Of a DNA stretch of 49,410 nt, positions 17,807-28,385 are shown piece after piece; within the stretch, counting starts at the first letter, position 1; the number at the start of each line of letters is the position of its first letter. A model generated the notes under the pieces. That model was not told where the DNA came from and made no database searches. It was given only the letters and a program-made list of their open reading frames with translations. This DNA comes from a bacterium (lineage in GTDB: Bacteria; Patescibacteriota; UBA1384; VFKW01): the NCBI GenBank assembly GCA_030647355.1, contig JAUSIS010000008.1, positions 1 to 49,410 of the forward strand. Direction: 5' to 3'. Position numbers and translations under genes: made by a program.

Positions 17807-18850
17807 ATGCTAAATGGATTGTTAGGTTTTTTTTCGCACGATATAGGAATTGATCTAGGTACTGCAAATACCTTAGTCTATGTAAGGGGCAAAGGTATTG
17901 TTGTTAATGAGCCGTCAGTGGTTGCTATTAACCAAAAAACCAAACAGATTCTCGCTATTGGCGATGACGCCAAACGGATGGTCGGACGCACTCCTGCCAA
18001 TATTGTCGCCATCAAACCACTAGTAGATGGAGTAGTCAGCGACTTCGAAGTAACCGAACAGATGCTCAAACACTTTATTGCCAAAGTTCATAAAGAGAAG
18101 TTCTCCCTTATCCCGCGCCCCCGTGTTGTTATCGGGATTCCCTATGGTGTTACTGAGGTAGAAAGAAGAGCTGTTGAGGAAGCTGCCATAAACGCCGGGG
18201 CTCGAGAAGTATATCTAATTGAAGAACCAGTTGCAGCTGCCATAGGAGCCAGGCTTCCGATACAGGATGCCAGTGGTAATCTAATTGTAGATATAGGCGG
18301 GGGTACGACAGAAGTAGCTGTTATATCTCTTGGCGGAATAGTTACCAGCCGATCCATCCGTTTGGCAGGTGACGAAATGAATGAAGATATTATTGATTAT
18401 GCTCGTAGTCAGTTTAATCTCTTGCTAGGACCTAGGACAGCCGAGGAAATAAAAATATCCATCGGTTCAGCTTTTCCTCTAAAAGATAGAATTGAGATAC
18501 CAATGCGCGGTCGGGACTTAGTTAGTGGCTTGCCAAGGGAAATAATTGTCAACGATGAGCAGATTCGTAAAGCAATCAGTAAATCGGTCGCTCTCTTGGT
18601 TGATTCAATACGCACAACAATTGAGGAAACCCCCCCGGAGTTAGTTGCTGATATCATGGATCGTGGTATAGTCTTAGCTGGTGGAGGAGCGCTTTTGCGA
18701 GGATTGGATGTTTTGATCACCCAGTCAACCGGTACAGCAGTTCATATTGCGGACGATCCTCTCACTTGCGTTGCACGCGGTACAGGCATTGTGTTGGAAG
18801 ATCTGGAGAATCTTAAGGAAGTTCTTCTCCCAACAGAATTCACTCGATAG
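17807..18850 (+). CDS. mreB: Rod-shape determining protein MreB
   Basis: IGIDLGTANTLVYVRGKGIVVNEPSVVAI, PRVVIGIPYGVTEVERRAV, DIGGGTTEVAVISLGGIV. Confidence 0.97.
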   Translation: MLNGLLGFFSHDIGIDLGTANTLVYVRGKGIVVNEPSVVAINQKTKQILAIGDDAKRMVGRTPANIVAIKPLVDGVVSDFEVTEQMLKHFIAKVHKEKFSLIPRPRVVIGIPYGVTEVERRAVEEAAINAGAREVYLIEEPVAAAIGARLPIQDASGNLIVDIGGGTTEVAVISLGGIVTSRSIRLAGDEMNEDIIDYARSQFNLLLGPRTAEEIKISIGSAFPLKDRIEIPMRGRDLVSGLPREIIVNDEQIRKAISKSVALLVDSIRTTIEETPPELVADIMDRGIVLAGGGALLRGLDVLITQSTGTAVHIADDPLTCVARGTGIVLEDLENLKEVLLPTEFTR

Positions 18851-18865
18851 TACTCAGGAGGCAAG

Positions 18866-19645
18866 GTGCGAAAATACCGACCGCTTATTATACTGATTAT
18901 TATTATAATTATTGGAATAACAATAAGTCCTTTTGGTTTCCTCAATCCAGTTAGGAATTATGCCAACATTCTTGTCTCGCCGGTAACCTCGGCTTTCAAT
19001 AGGACTACTATTGGTGCAAGCGATTTTTTTCATACACTATTCTTTATTGGCCGTATCGTTAAAGAAAACACAGAATTAAAAACCAGGTACAATCAGCTGC
19101 AATCGGATAATATCTCTCTCAAAGAAGTACGCCACGAAAATAAGCTGCTTAAAGGAGAACTGAAGTTTGTTCAGTCAACCAACCTCCAACTCATATCGGC
19201 TAATATAATTTTAAAAAGCCCAAGTGGTTTTATAGATAGCGTTGTAATTAATAAAGGTTCTAGGAAAGGTATTAAAATAAACCAAGCCGTTATTTCACAA
19301 GGATTTCTCATTGGTAAAATTAATAAAGTTTATAAGAACACCTCCGAAGTTATACTTATAACCAGTAGCTCGTCAAAGCTTCCCGCTTATCTTCAAGAAT
19401 CCCGGGGCACTGGTGTCATTCAGGGTGGTCTTAAAGGGCTAAGTCTAGAAGATATTCAATTAGACATCACCCCCAGACCTGGCGAAGCGGTTCTTAGCTC
19501 GGATATTGGAGGAATATTGCCCCGCGGAATACCTATTGGTTCTGTTAAAGAAGTTAGTTTGTCCCATAGCGATATTTCCCGATCGGCAGCTATAAGTTCT
19601 CCTATATTTTTTACTCATCTAGAGATGGTTTTTGTTGTTAAGTAA
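18866..19645 (+). CDS. mreC: Rod-shape determining protein MreC
   Basis: N-terminal TM, coiled coil, beta-rich C-terminus (GFLIGKINKVYKNTSEVILITSSSSKLPAYLQESRGTGVIQGG); follows mreB; GTG start. Confidence 0.9.
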   Translation: MRKYRPLIILIIIIIIGITISPFGFLNPVRNYANILVSPVTSAFNRTTIGASDFFHTLFFIGRIVKENTELKTRYNQLQSDNISLKEVRHENKLLKGELKFVQSTNLQLISANIILKSPSGFIDSVVINKGSRKGIKINQAVISQGFLIGKINKVYKNTSEVILITSSSSKLPAYLQESRGTGVIQGGLKGLSLEDIQLDITPRPGEAVLSSDIGGILPRGIPIGSVKEVSLSHSDISRSAAISSPIFFTHLEMVFVVK

Positions 19646-19647
19646 AT

Positions 19648-20118
19648 ATGAAAAATATAACACCATACATCTTCATCATCCTTTGTGCTTTACTGCAAAT
19701 CAGTGTGATTCCCAATCTTGCAATAGCCGACTCTTTCCCTAATATTATTTTAGTTCTTATTTTAATATTCTTAATTAAAAATAATGATCAAGCGGCAATT
19801 TTATGGATTTTATTAGGCGGATTAGTGCTTGATCTATTTTCACCAACTTTCTTCGGCTATCATAGTCTGGAATTCACCCTAATATTTATTCTCTACCGTA
19901 CTATACTTCGTCCCCTTCTTCTCGACCCCGCCCCTCCTCTAATCCTACTGGTCTTTATAGCCGCTAGCTCACTTTTAGGATTTATCAATATTATTCTCTT
20001 TCGTCAAGGTTTATCGCAATTTCTTCCCATACAAATTATTTACCAATCTTTAATAGGCTTGATTTTATATATTATTATTTCTAAACTATCAAAAGACACT
20101 TACCGTATTAAGGCTTAA
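19648..20118 (+). CDS. mreD: MreD-like integral membrane protein
   Basis: Multi-TM ORF located between mreC and PBP2. Confidence 0.8.
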   Translation: MKNITPYIFIILCALLQISVIPNLAIADSFPNIILVLILIFLIKNNDQAAILWILLGGLVLDLFSPTFFGYHSLEFTLIFILYRTILRPLLLDPAPPLILLVFIAASSLLGFINIILFRQGLSQFLPIQIIYQSLIGLILYIIISKLSKDTYRIKA

Positions 20119-20122
20119 GACT

Positions 20123-22018
20123 ATGAAAAAAAACATTTTTGAAAATTATTCTCCTCTGGGAAGTATCCATCGTACCGCTGAATATGAAGTTGCCCCTGAA
20201 TTGGTTGAGCATAAAGACATTCTCGAACATGCCGACGAACCGAAACAGTTCTTTCGTTATTTTTATTTAGTTTGTTTTATCTCAGCTATTATTTTTGTTT
20301 TCAGACTTGTAAATATTCAAATAACCCACGGTTGGGAAAACCGAGTTTTAGCTGATGGTCATAAAGTAAGGCTACGACAGCTCGAACCTCCTAGGGGAAT
20401 AATTTCAAATAGTTCCGGTCAGCCCTTAGTTAGTAATATTCCGTCATATAGTCTGGATATTTATCCGATGGATCTTCCTAAAAGTCACTCTAACCGCCAA
20501 AAAATCTACCAGAAAATCTCTAATACCACGCACATTCCTATTGAAGAATTTAATCAAATTGATCGCCAGAAATTATATACTTTAGAACCGATCACCATAA
20601 AAGAAAATATCGAGCGAGATTTAGCTATCGCTTGGGAATGCCAACTTAATGATTTAGAAGGGGTGGTTGTAGGTAAGGAATCTAAAAGAGTTTATAGTTC
20701 TCTTCCTGCGCTTTCTCATATCTTAGGGTATGTTGGTAAAATATCAGAAGATGAGTTGAAAGCAGTAAGCCATGGATACAACACTAATAGTCGTATCGGT
20801 AAGACTGGCTTAGAGAATTCCTATGAGAAGGACTTAAGGGGTAAGCCGGGCACTGAAGAGCTGGAAGTTGATTCCAAAGGACGAATCCAACGTACGCTGT
20901 CGCGTACAGACCCAACTACCGGCAATAATCTTATTCTAAGTCTGGATAGCCGCCTACAGACTACTGCCGTAACTGCCTTACAACAAGCATTTATTGAGAA
21001 TAAAAGCGAAAAAGGTGTTGCTATTGCCATGAATCCCAAAGATGGCTCTATCCTTGCCTTTGTCAGTTTACCGGCGTACGACAACAATCTATTTGCTCGG
21101 GGCATTAGTCAGGAAGAATATAATAGTCTGCTTCAAGATAAAGCTCACCCCATGCTTAATCGCGCTACATCAGGGACTTATCCCTCTGGCTCGGTCATCA
21201 AACCTATCATCGCTACGGCTGCCTTACAGGAAAAAACTATTTCACCAACTACCAAATTAGACACTTCCGCAGGAGTTATCAAAATAGGTAGTTGGATTTT
21301 TCCCGACTGGAAAACCCATGGTATTACCAATGTTAGGCAAGCAATTTCCGAATCAAACGATCTATTTTTCTATTCATTGGGTGGTGGATGGCAGAATATT
21401 AAAGGACTAGGAATTTCACGTCTTAATTATTGGTTGCAAAAATTCAGTTTTGGTACCCCAACTGGCATTGATCTACCGAATGAATCTGCCGGACTTGTTC
21501 CAAGTGATGCCTGGAAGCAAAAAATGAAAAAAGAACCTTGGTATATAGGCGATACTTATCATCTGGCAATCGGGCAAGGTTATTTTCTTTCTACCCCATT
21601 ACAGATGGCGGTCGCCACCAGTGCTATCGCCAACGATGGAGACATACTCAAACCCCATCTGGTATCGCAAATTATTGATAGTCGAGGTAATATTATCAAA
21701 ACTAATGGCAAACAGATTATACGTGCTGGAATTGCCGACAAGAGTAATCTACAAATCGTCCGAGAGGGTATGCGCCAAGCTGTCGTATCTGGATCTGCCT
21801 TTCAGTTGCGCAATCTATCTTTTACTTCGGCAGCCAAAACCGGAACAGCTCAATTCGGCGATAATACTTTTAGCCACGCCTGGTTCACTGCCTTTGCTCC
21901 TTATGAAAATCCCGAAATTGTCGTCGTTGTATTAGTGGAAAGCGGTGGACAAGGTTCAATAACATCTGCCCCTGTAGCTAAGGCGATACTCCAATCATAT
22001 TTTGATAATAAAAAATAA
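20123..22018 (+). CDS. mrdA: Penicillin-binding protein 2 (elongation transpeptidase)
   Basis: PRGIISNSSGQPLVSN, SGTYPSGSVIKPIIA (SxxK), SESNDLFFY, AAKTGTAQ (KTG). Confidence 0.93.
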   Translation: MKKNIFENYSPLGSIHRTAEYEVAPELVEHKDILEHADEPKQFFRYFYLVCFISAIIFVFRLVNIQITHGWENRVLADGHKVRLRQLEPPRGIISNSSGQPLVSNIPSYSLDIYPMDLPKSHSNRQKIYQKISNTTHIPIEEFNQIDRQKLYTLEPITIKENIERDLAIAWECQLNDLEGVVVGKESKRVYSSLPALSHILGYVGKISEDELKAVSHGYNTNSRIGKTGLENSYEKDLRGKPGTEELEVDSKGRIQRTLSRTDPTTGNNLILSLDSRLQTTAVTALQQAFIENKSEKGVAIAMNPKDGSILAFVSLPAYDNNLFARGISQEEYNSLLQDKAHPMLNRATSGTYPSGSVIKPIIATAALQEKTISPTTKLDTSAGVIKIGSWIFPDWKTHGITNVRQAISESNDLFFYSLGGGWQNIKGLGISRLNYWLQKFSFGTPTGIDLPNESAGLVPSDAWKQKMKKEPWYIGDTYHLAIGQGYFLSTPLQMAVATSAIANDGDILKPHLVSQIIDSRGNIIKTNGKQIIRAGIADKSNLQIVREGMRQAVVSGSAFQLRNLSFTSAAKTGTAQFGDNTFSHAWFTAFAPYENPEIVVVVLVESGGQGSITSAPVAKAILQSYFDNKK

Positions 22019-22154
22019 CACACAATAGAAAAATATCTAATAATAAATAATTATACAAACTCAATTTTACCAGTTATTCTGGTAACTGGAGTGCTAATAT
22101 TCTTTATACTACCTTCAGAGATCGGAGGTGTAAATTTTTTAAAAGATCTCTACT

Positions 22155-22185
22155 AAATAAGGCGCTTTGCTCCCGCGCCTTATTT
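22155..22185. terminator. Bidirectional terminator between convergent genes
   Basis: Perfect 11-bp stem aaataaggcgc ... gcgccttattt. Confidence 0.8.
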
Positions 22186-22200
22186 GATTAGTTATCAATA

Positions 22201-22917
22201 TCAGATCAATCCCAGTCCATACTTGTTCAATTCGCAATCAGTGGGCTCTACCGCTCTACTTAAGTCGTTTATTGATTGGTTGATAATTCTCAATGCTATC
22301 GTATATTTTCCCTGGTCTAATTTTCTACAGACATCCGAAAATTTTTCTCTTCCGAATCTTTCGTCAATTTTATCCTCAAAAATACTTACATCGTCACTGA
22401 CAAATGCTTCAATTAAAGTTTCTTCACCGACCAGACTGATCAATTTTGTTATAAACTCCACCTCATATCTGTAAGACAGAGATTGCCTTCCTATTACCTT
22501 GTTGCATAAATATTGAACTAAACCTTCATTCAATGCCTTGCAATCGCAACCATCCTTTTTCTTAGTGAAGAATTGTCTTTTTAACCCCGATTTTAAAATA
22601 GTCAGCCCGGGTATTTTTATGGTAGAATGATCGCTTATAGCATGGATTAACTCATGGATTAGTATTTCATGGACTAACTTGCCATCTGCCTTATTTATAA
22701 ATTTTACATTAAAGTAAATTATATGTTTATTGGGATCATAGAAAGCGAGAGTACGAAATTCCTTACCAAAACTCTCTTTCCCGAACCTAGATAGCGTTCC
22801 ATTCTTTAGAGGTTTAATTTTGACTGTGAATATTTTCTCGATAATTTTTTTTGAACATAGAATTCTTTCTTGAATGATCTGTTTTCGTGCCCAATTAAGT
22901 CTGATTTTCCGAGTCAT
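22201..22917 (-). CDS. Putative zinc metallopeptidase (HExxH)
   Basis: LIHELIHAISDHS followed by ALNEGLVQYLC (candidate third ligand), a gluzincin-like arrangement. Confidence 0.65.
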   Translation of the reverse strand: MTRKIRLNWARKQIIQERILCSKKIIEKIFTVKIKPLKNGTLSRFGKESFGKEFRTLAFYDPNKHIIYFNVKFINKADGKLVHEILIHELIHAISDHSTIKIPGLTILKSGLKRQFFTKKKDGCDCKALNEGLVQYLCNKVIGRQSLSYRYEVEFITKLISLVGEETLIEAFVSDDVSIFEDKIDERFGREKFSDVCRKLDQGKYTIALRIINQSINDLSRAVEPTDCELNKYGLGLI

Positions 22918-23242
22918 TATCCTCCTCTTTTATATAATTTACAAAAATGCGACATCGTTCTATCAAATTATCGTCATCATTTACAACAGTGTCAAGCTGT
23001 AAGTAGTCGCTAGTATGGTTAGTAAGAGAAATAAAAATAGAATTTTTTGTATATTATCACAAAATAAATTATCAAAACAGCTATCTTTTACACTATAACC
23101 CCAATGCCCAAAATTAAGAATTCCACGATAATATTAAGTAAGGTTAGATGTTCTTACAAAATCAGCGCCGAACTGAATATCAACAACAGGTTTACTTAAT
23201 CCATGGCAAAAAAAAGCTTGTAGGCATGAGAACGCAAAAAAG

Positions 23243-23271
23243 TTGACATTTACATATCGAAACATTATAAT
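23243..23271 (+). promoter_or_regulatory. Perfect-consensus sigma70-type promoter
   Basis: TTGACA - 17 nt - TATAAT, upstream of the CdaR-like gene. Confidence 0.8.
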
Positions 23272-23318
23272 TGGCACACTCAATTTGTGCAATATGTACA
23301 AAAAATGCAGGGAAGAAT

Positions 23319-24479
23319 ATGGAAAATATTTTAGCTGAGAAGCTCCAAAATTACATAACCAATCTTCTCGGGGGGCAAGTTAGTATTGCAAGTGCTGATG
23401 GCGAAGTGATAACCAGTAGTGAAAAGAAACAAATAGGAACAATAGTTGATTTAAATACTATCCAAGGCTCAAATTATCTCTCTGGATCGTCTAGCGATCT
23501 ATCGAATCCGAGTTTAATCGGCGTGGCGCTCTACTATGAATCAGAGATTCAGGGCTATGTCCTTGTGAACGACGAGAGCCATAAATTTTTTCCACAGATG
23601 ACCTTAATTAAAAGTTTAGCTGAATTACTCATTCAACAATATTACGAATCAATCAAGCCAGATCTCGATTCTACCGACAAGTTTATTTGCAGTTTACTTT
23701 ATAACAAAGATCTTAATAATTTAGAATATTTATCCTCACAAGCCCGAATTCTAGGTTATAGATTAGATATACCCAGGATGGCTTTCATTGTTCATCTTGA
23801 TGGGTTCTGGAAAAATTATCTTAATAATAATATTGAATTTTCCGATGAAAAAGAAAACATAATCCTACGAAAAAAACACGACCTAGAAAAGACTATCTCC
23901 AGTTTCTTTACTAAGGATACTGAAAATATCTCTGCCTATATGGGAGAAGACAAATTCGTTCTTTTTAAAGACGTGAAATCAACACCAGAAGGAAAGGTCG
24001 TCCAGCTTTTAAAAGATAATTTTAAGAACATTATCGCACCTATGGTTAATTTTAATATCTCTAGGGTTTCAGCTGGCATTGGTCGAAGTAGATCGGGTAC
24101 TATTGGGCTAGTCAAGTCCTGCAAAGAAGCCGATGAAGCATTGAATTTAGGCAGGAAAATGTGGGGAGATAACCAAGTTTACTCTTACGATGAGCTAGGT
24201 CTCCTTTCAATCATCGGGCAGGGAGCTAAAGACAAAAAACTATTCTTCTCAAATCAAGTTTTATCCAGACTCGCCGACCCTGATTTAGTAAAGACTCTTC
24301 AGTATTTTTTCGATCAGAACCTCAACTTAACGCAAACATCGGAAAAACTGGGTATCCATAGAAACACGGTCATCTACCGTTTAGATCAAATTGCCAAAAC
24401 TATTAACAAAGATCCGCGCAATTTCGATCAAGCGGTAGAGATAAAAATGGCTCTGCTTGTAGATAAATTACTCAAATAG
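23319..24479 (+). CDS. CdaR/PucR-type transcriptional regulator
   Basis: C-terminal HTH: LNLTQTSEKLGIHRNTVIYRLDQIAKTINKDPRNFDQAVEIKMAL. Start set at 23319 because the track start (23271) falls inside the promoter -10. Confidence 0.8.
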   Translation: MENILAEKLQNYITNLLGGQVSIASADGEVITSSEKKQIGTIVDLNTIQGSNYLSGSSSDLSNPSLIGVALYYESEIQGYVLVNDESHKFFPQMTLIKSLAELLIQQYYESIKPDLDSTDKFICSLLYNKDLNNLEYLSSQARILGYRLDIPRMAFIVHLDGFWKNYLNNNIEFSDEKENIILRKKHDLEKTISSFFTKDTENISAYMGEDKFVLFKDVKSTPEGKVVQLLKDNFKNIIAPMVNFNISRVSAGIGRSRSGTIGLVKSCKEADEALNLGRKMWGDNQVYSYDELGLLSIIGQGAKDKKLFFSNQVLSRLADPDLVKTLQYFFDQNLNLTQTSEKLGIHRNTVIYRLDQIAKTINKDPRNFDQAVEIKMALLVDKLLK

Positions 24480-24491
24480 ATCCACCAACTC

Positions 24492-24584
24492 AAAACAGAT
24501 CTGTTGCACCCTGTCTATCCAGGTAACGAGCATAATTTATTTTTCTCGCATAATTTCTGGGTAGCATGGATACAGATCTGTTTT
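24492..24584. repeat. Two copies of the palindrome ACAGATCTGT, extended as a 13-bp inverted repeat
   Basis: aaaacagatctgt (24492-24504) and acagatctgtttt (24572-24584). Confidence 0.8.
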
Positions 24585-24737
24585 ACTATATCGTAATACA
24601 AAATTATATTTGTTACACAGCAAAATAAACAAAAAACCTAGTGAAATTTTTATGTTTGTTAGCAAAGTCTACTATTGTTTAATAGTGCAACGCAATATCC
24701 TGCATCCGCCAGCTAGCTGATTAGCACATGGTCGGCT

Positions 24738-25121
24738 TCATTTGGTTCGATTTAATATAGTGTTAATTTTTGATACTACCTCATCCGGGGTATGATAACT
24801 TTTTACCAAATAACACTCTGCTCCTAAAGATAGTGCCAGATCTTGGTCGCTATCTGCCGATTCACTTCCTACATTTGTGAGAACAATTACAGGAATACTA
24901 GTTGTTTCCATATCCTGCTTCAATTCTTTTAACACCTCGAATCCGTTTAATCCAGGCATCATAATGTCCAGCAAAATCACATTAGGTTGCTTCTTCGCTT
25001 TCTTGAGGGCAATTTTACCATCCTCTGCTTGTATTACTTTATATCCTTCCATTGATAATTTTTCTTCATACATCTCGGCTAGCATCCGATCATCTTCGAC
25101 TAATAATACTGTGTTGTTCAT
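24738..25121 (-). CDS. Single-domain response regulator (receiver only)
   Basis: VLLVEDDRMLAEMY, VILLDIMMPGLNGFEVL, PVIVLTN, YLVKSYHTPDEV. Confidence 0.92.
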   Translation of the reverse strand: MNNTVLLVEDDRMLAEMYEEKLSMEGYKVIQAEDGKIALKKAKKQPNVILLDIMMPGLNGFEVLKELKQDMETTSIPVIVLTNVGSESADSDQDLALSLGAECYLVKSYHTPDEVVSKINTILNRTK

Positions 25122-25133
25122 ATTGTTCCTTTC

Positions 25134-28100
25134 TTATTTGTTATTTATTGGTACAGAAAATGAGAATATACTGCCTCGACCCTCCGCACTTTTAACCCAA
25201 ATTTCTCCATTTTGCTGTTCAACTAAAGATCTTGTTATATACAGACCTAATCCATACCCTCCTGCCTGGTTACTTAATGGATTGTTGACTCGATAATTCT
25301 TATCAAAAACATTCTCAATCTGAGATGGGGGAATTCCCACCCCATTATCTTCAACCTCTGTCACAACATATTTTCCTTTTCCATCTTTATATAATTTAAT
25401 ACTAATTTTACCATTCCGATGTGTATATTTAATAGCATTATCTACTAAATTACTCAATATTTGTTTAGTTCTATCTGAATCCATTAAGACTAAAACATTT
25501 TTAAGTTGATTATTAGTTTTGAAATCCAATGCAATACCTTTCTGCAAAGCTTTCTGCTTGAAATCAAACATCACCTCTTTGGCTAGATTTTGTAAAGGCG
25601 CAGGTTTTATATTGAAAACCATTCTTTTTTCTTCAATTCTTACCACATTTAGCAAATCTTCAACTAAACCGACTAAGCGCTCGACTGAGCTATATACTCT
25701 ACCAAAATATCTATCTTGCTTCTCATTGAGGGGTCCGGCATCCCCCTGGATTATCATACTCATATATCCTTTGATAGCTGTTAAAGGAGTTCGCAGTTCG
25801 TGAGCAGTCATGGATATAAATTCATTTTTCTTCTGTTCTAACTCCTTATATCGGCTAATATCATTTAATAAAATAATCATCTCGGTCTCACCCTCCCTAT
25901 TACTAAGCGGTATTGCAAAGTGAATTCCCACCCATCGTTTGTTTCTGGATTTTGTATGTAATTCAATCTCGTACAATGAACCTTTTTGCTGGTTCATTTT
26001 GCGGCTACTATTAATTAAATCAATCAGTCCTAAATTATCCCGACCGGTTAGTAGGAACTTATTAGCTGCCTTGCCCATCGCTTCTTCTGTAGAATAACCG
26101 GTTAATCGGCTCATTGCTTCATTCCATAAAGAGATTGATCCATCATTATCAACTGCAAAAATGCCTTCCGCGCTACTCTCAATAAGTACCGACAAACGAT
26201 CTTTTTCTCTTCCAATATTTCCCATCAGTTTTAGGCTTTTCATTAATGATTGAACTTTGTCGCCAGCAATTGAAATTAACTTTACATCGTCTTTATTAAA
26301 TCGTTTACCTTGAAGTTTGTTTCTTACCGCAATTATCCCAGTACAAGCTCCACCCTCTACCAGCGGAACCGTCAGAATTGAATCTGTTTTCCGCGGCAAA
26401 ACTTGATCATTTTTATCTATCTCACCCGACTTTATCACTTGCGGTCTCTTTTTTGTTACTGATAGCTGCGCAATCTTACTATCTGCCAAGATTAGCTTGT
26501 TATATGTTCTCCAATTACTTCTTGCAAGCGGAATCAATTCACCGTCGGTAATCTGTAAAAACACGCTTCCTTCTGCTTGTAATAATTTAGGTAAATATTT
26601 AATTACACGATCAATAGTTTTTAAATGGCTCGCACCCGTTAAATTACTTATCTTAAATAAATCTGTAAGCTGCTCAACCCTTGTAGCCATTTTATTATTC
26701 AAATCCTCAATTTCGGTAAAATTCCTTAAAGTCAAAAGCGCTCCTCCGCTATGCTGGTCTTTTATCGGTTCAAGCCTACCCTTTATTACTCTAAATGGTT
26801 TCTCGCATGTATTCAGTGTCATTGTGAAAGCTCGTCCCTCGGTAGCGGATCTTCGAATCGAATCACTCATATCTATTTGGGGTATAAACATATATCTACA
26901 ATATTTATCAGGTTCACTGAGTATTGAATCTAGCCCCTCGCCTAAAATATCTTTTTTCATACCCAAAAGTTCCTTTACCGCCTGATTATAAAAAATTATC
27001 TCTCCTCGCACATCTAGCAGGATCAATCCTTCTCCGGTAGTACGGTGTATAGTTTCCAAAATATCCCTCTCCCGAGCAACATCAGTATATAGTTGACTAT
27101 TTTCAAGTGTCATTGCTAATTGGGAAGATATGGCGCTGATCAAATTGAGCGTATCGCGACCAAGTTCAGTTGCCGCCGCGTAATGGATAAATAAAAGACC
27201 GAATAACTCACCCTTGCTAATTAGTCCCGAGGCTATAGTATTATTCCAACCTTCTCCATGTTTATGCATCAAACTTTTCACCCATCCTGAATTTTTCCAA
27301 TTATTTAGTAAAATTGGTGAACCGGTCTCGTCAATCAAATGCTTCACCTTAGCCGAACTCATCCTCATTTCATGCTTTCTACCCCCGACATAGCAATGAT
27401 GGGTCGAAGCAAGACTATCTAGATAATTCAAGTCAGTCCAAGTATAAATTGAGCAGGGGACATTACCTAGAATTTCCGTTACTTTAACTATGGCCTTCTC
27501 AACTATCGGTTGTAAATCAGGTGTAGAGTTTAATATTTGCGCTAATTCCAGCCGCTTTTCTCCCACTATCCTTTGGCGATTTGTTTCTATTACATCCGCG
27601 ATTCGCGAAGCAATGATTGAAAAAGTTTGTACCTGTGACTCGGCAAAATATTCGCCTGCCGGTTTCCAAAGATTTAAAACTCCCAAAATCTGGCCTTTTG
27701 TAATTAATGGCACGCTCAGTAGTGATTTATCTTCGTTCTTACTTGCCAAAACATATCGCTTCTCCTTTTTAGTGTGAGGAATAGCCAGTGGCTGACCGGT
27801 TTTAGCCACCCAACCCGCTATACCCTGTCCTAGTTTCAAACGCAATGGTCTCATTCTATTTGGGGAAGTTGTAGTTTCGACAAATAAAATCTGGGAAGGG
27901 GGATCCACCAACATAATATTCCCTCCGGATAGATTCATTACTTGCACAATCTGCCACAATATCTTTTCCGAAATCTCCTTTGGGGGCAAAGTAGAGGACA
28001 TGGTAGATGAGATATGGTAAAGCAAGGCACTTTCTGTTTCTTTTGTTCGATATTCGGTTATATTATTTAAAATAACCGAAATTCCCGATGGCTTCTTTCC

Positions 28101-28385
28101 CTCTACAACAGGAGCTACCGAAACCAAAAAAACCATATCGCCTTTTCTTAATTCACTATTATAAGGGGTTTGATCGGTCCTCGCTTTTTCAACTAATTCA
28201 ATAACTTCTTTGCTAAAATCAGATGAGCAATGTTGATGCGCATCTATTTTTTGTCCAACCAGCCCGTTTATATTGGGAATAAATAATAATTCACCGGCAG
28301 ATTCACTGCAGTATTTTAAATACCCCTCATCGCTGATTATAATTAAGGGAAAATCAATTTTAAGTTGACCCATCTCTTTAAACAT
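25134..28385 (-). CDS. Soluble multi-sensor (PAS/GAF) histidine kinase
   Basis: Several GAF/PAS-like segments, then FISMTAHELRTPLTAIKGYM (H box), LVDNAIKYT, VEDNGVGIP, AGGYGLGLYITRSLVEQQNGEIWVKS. No evident TM. Confidence 0.92.
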   Translation of the reverse strand: MFKEMGQLKIDFPLIIISDEGYLKYCSESAGELLFIPNINGLVGQKIDAHQHCSSDFSKEVIELVEKARTDQTPYNSELRKGDMVFLVSVAPVVEGKKPSGISVILNNITEYRTKETESALLYHISSTMSSTLPPKEISEKILWQIVQVMNLSGGNIMLVDPPSQILFVETTTSPNRMRPLRLKLGQGIAGWVAKTGQPLAIPHTKKEKRYVLASKNEDKSLLSVPLITKGQILGVLNLWKPAGEYFAESQVQTFSIIASRIADVIETNRQRIVGEKRLELAQILNSTPDLQPIVEKAIVKVTEILGNVPCSIYTWTDLNYLDSLASTHHCYVGGRKHEMRMSSAKVKHLIDETGSPILLNNWKNSGWVKSLMHKHGEGWNNTIASGLISKGELFGLLFIHYAAATELGRDTLNLISAISSQLAMTLENSQLYTDVARERDILETIHRTTGEGLILLDVRGEIIFYNQAVKELLGMKKDILGEGLDSILSEPDKYCRYMFIPQIDMSDSIRRSATEGRAFTMTLNTCEKPFRVIKGRLEPIKDQHSGGALLTLRNFTEIEDLNNKMATRVEQLTDLFKISNLTGASHLKTIDRVIKYLPKLLQAEGSVFLQITDGELIPLARSNWRTYNKLILADSKIAQLSVTKKRPQVIKSGEIDKNDQVLPRKTDSILTVPLVEGGACTGIIAVRNKLQGKRFNKDDVKLISIAGDKVQSLMKSLKLMGNIGREKDRLSVLIESSAEGIFAVDNDGSISLWNEAMSRLTGYSTEEAMGKAANKFLLTGRDNLGLIDLINSSRKMNQQKGSLYEIELHTKSRNKRWVGIHFAIPLSNREGETEMIILLNDISRYKELEQKKNEFISMTAHELRTPLTAIKGYMSMIIQGDAGPLNEKQDRYFGRVYSSVERLVGLVEDLLNVVRIEEKRMVFNIKPAPLQNLAKEVMFDFKQKALQKGIALDFKTNNQLKNVLVLMDSDRTKQILSNLVDNAIKYTHRNGKISIKLYKDGKGKYVVTEVEDNGVGIPPSQIENVFDKNYRVNNPLSNQAGGYGLGLYITRSLVEQQNGEIWVKSAEGRGSIFSFSVPINNK

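Noticed and set aside
23271-23318. Track start of the CdaR-like gene at 23271
   Set aside because: It overlaps the TATAAT -10 box; ATG 23319 has a better SD and context.
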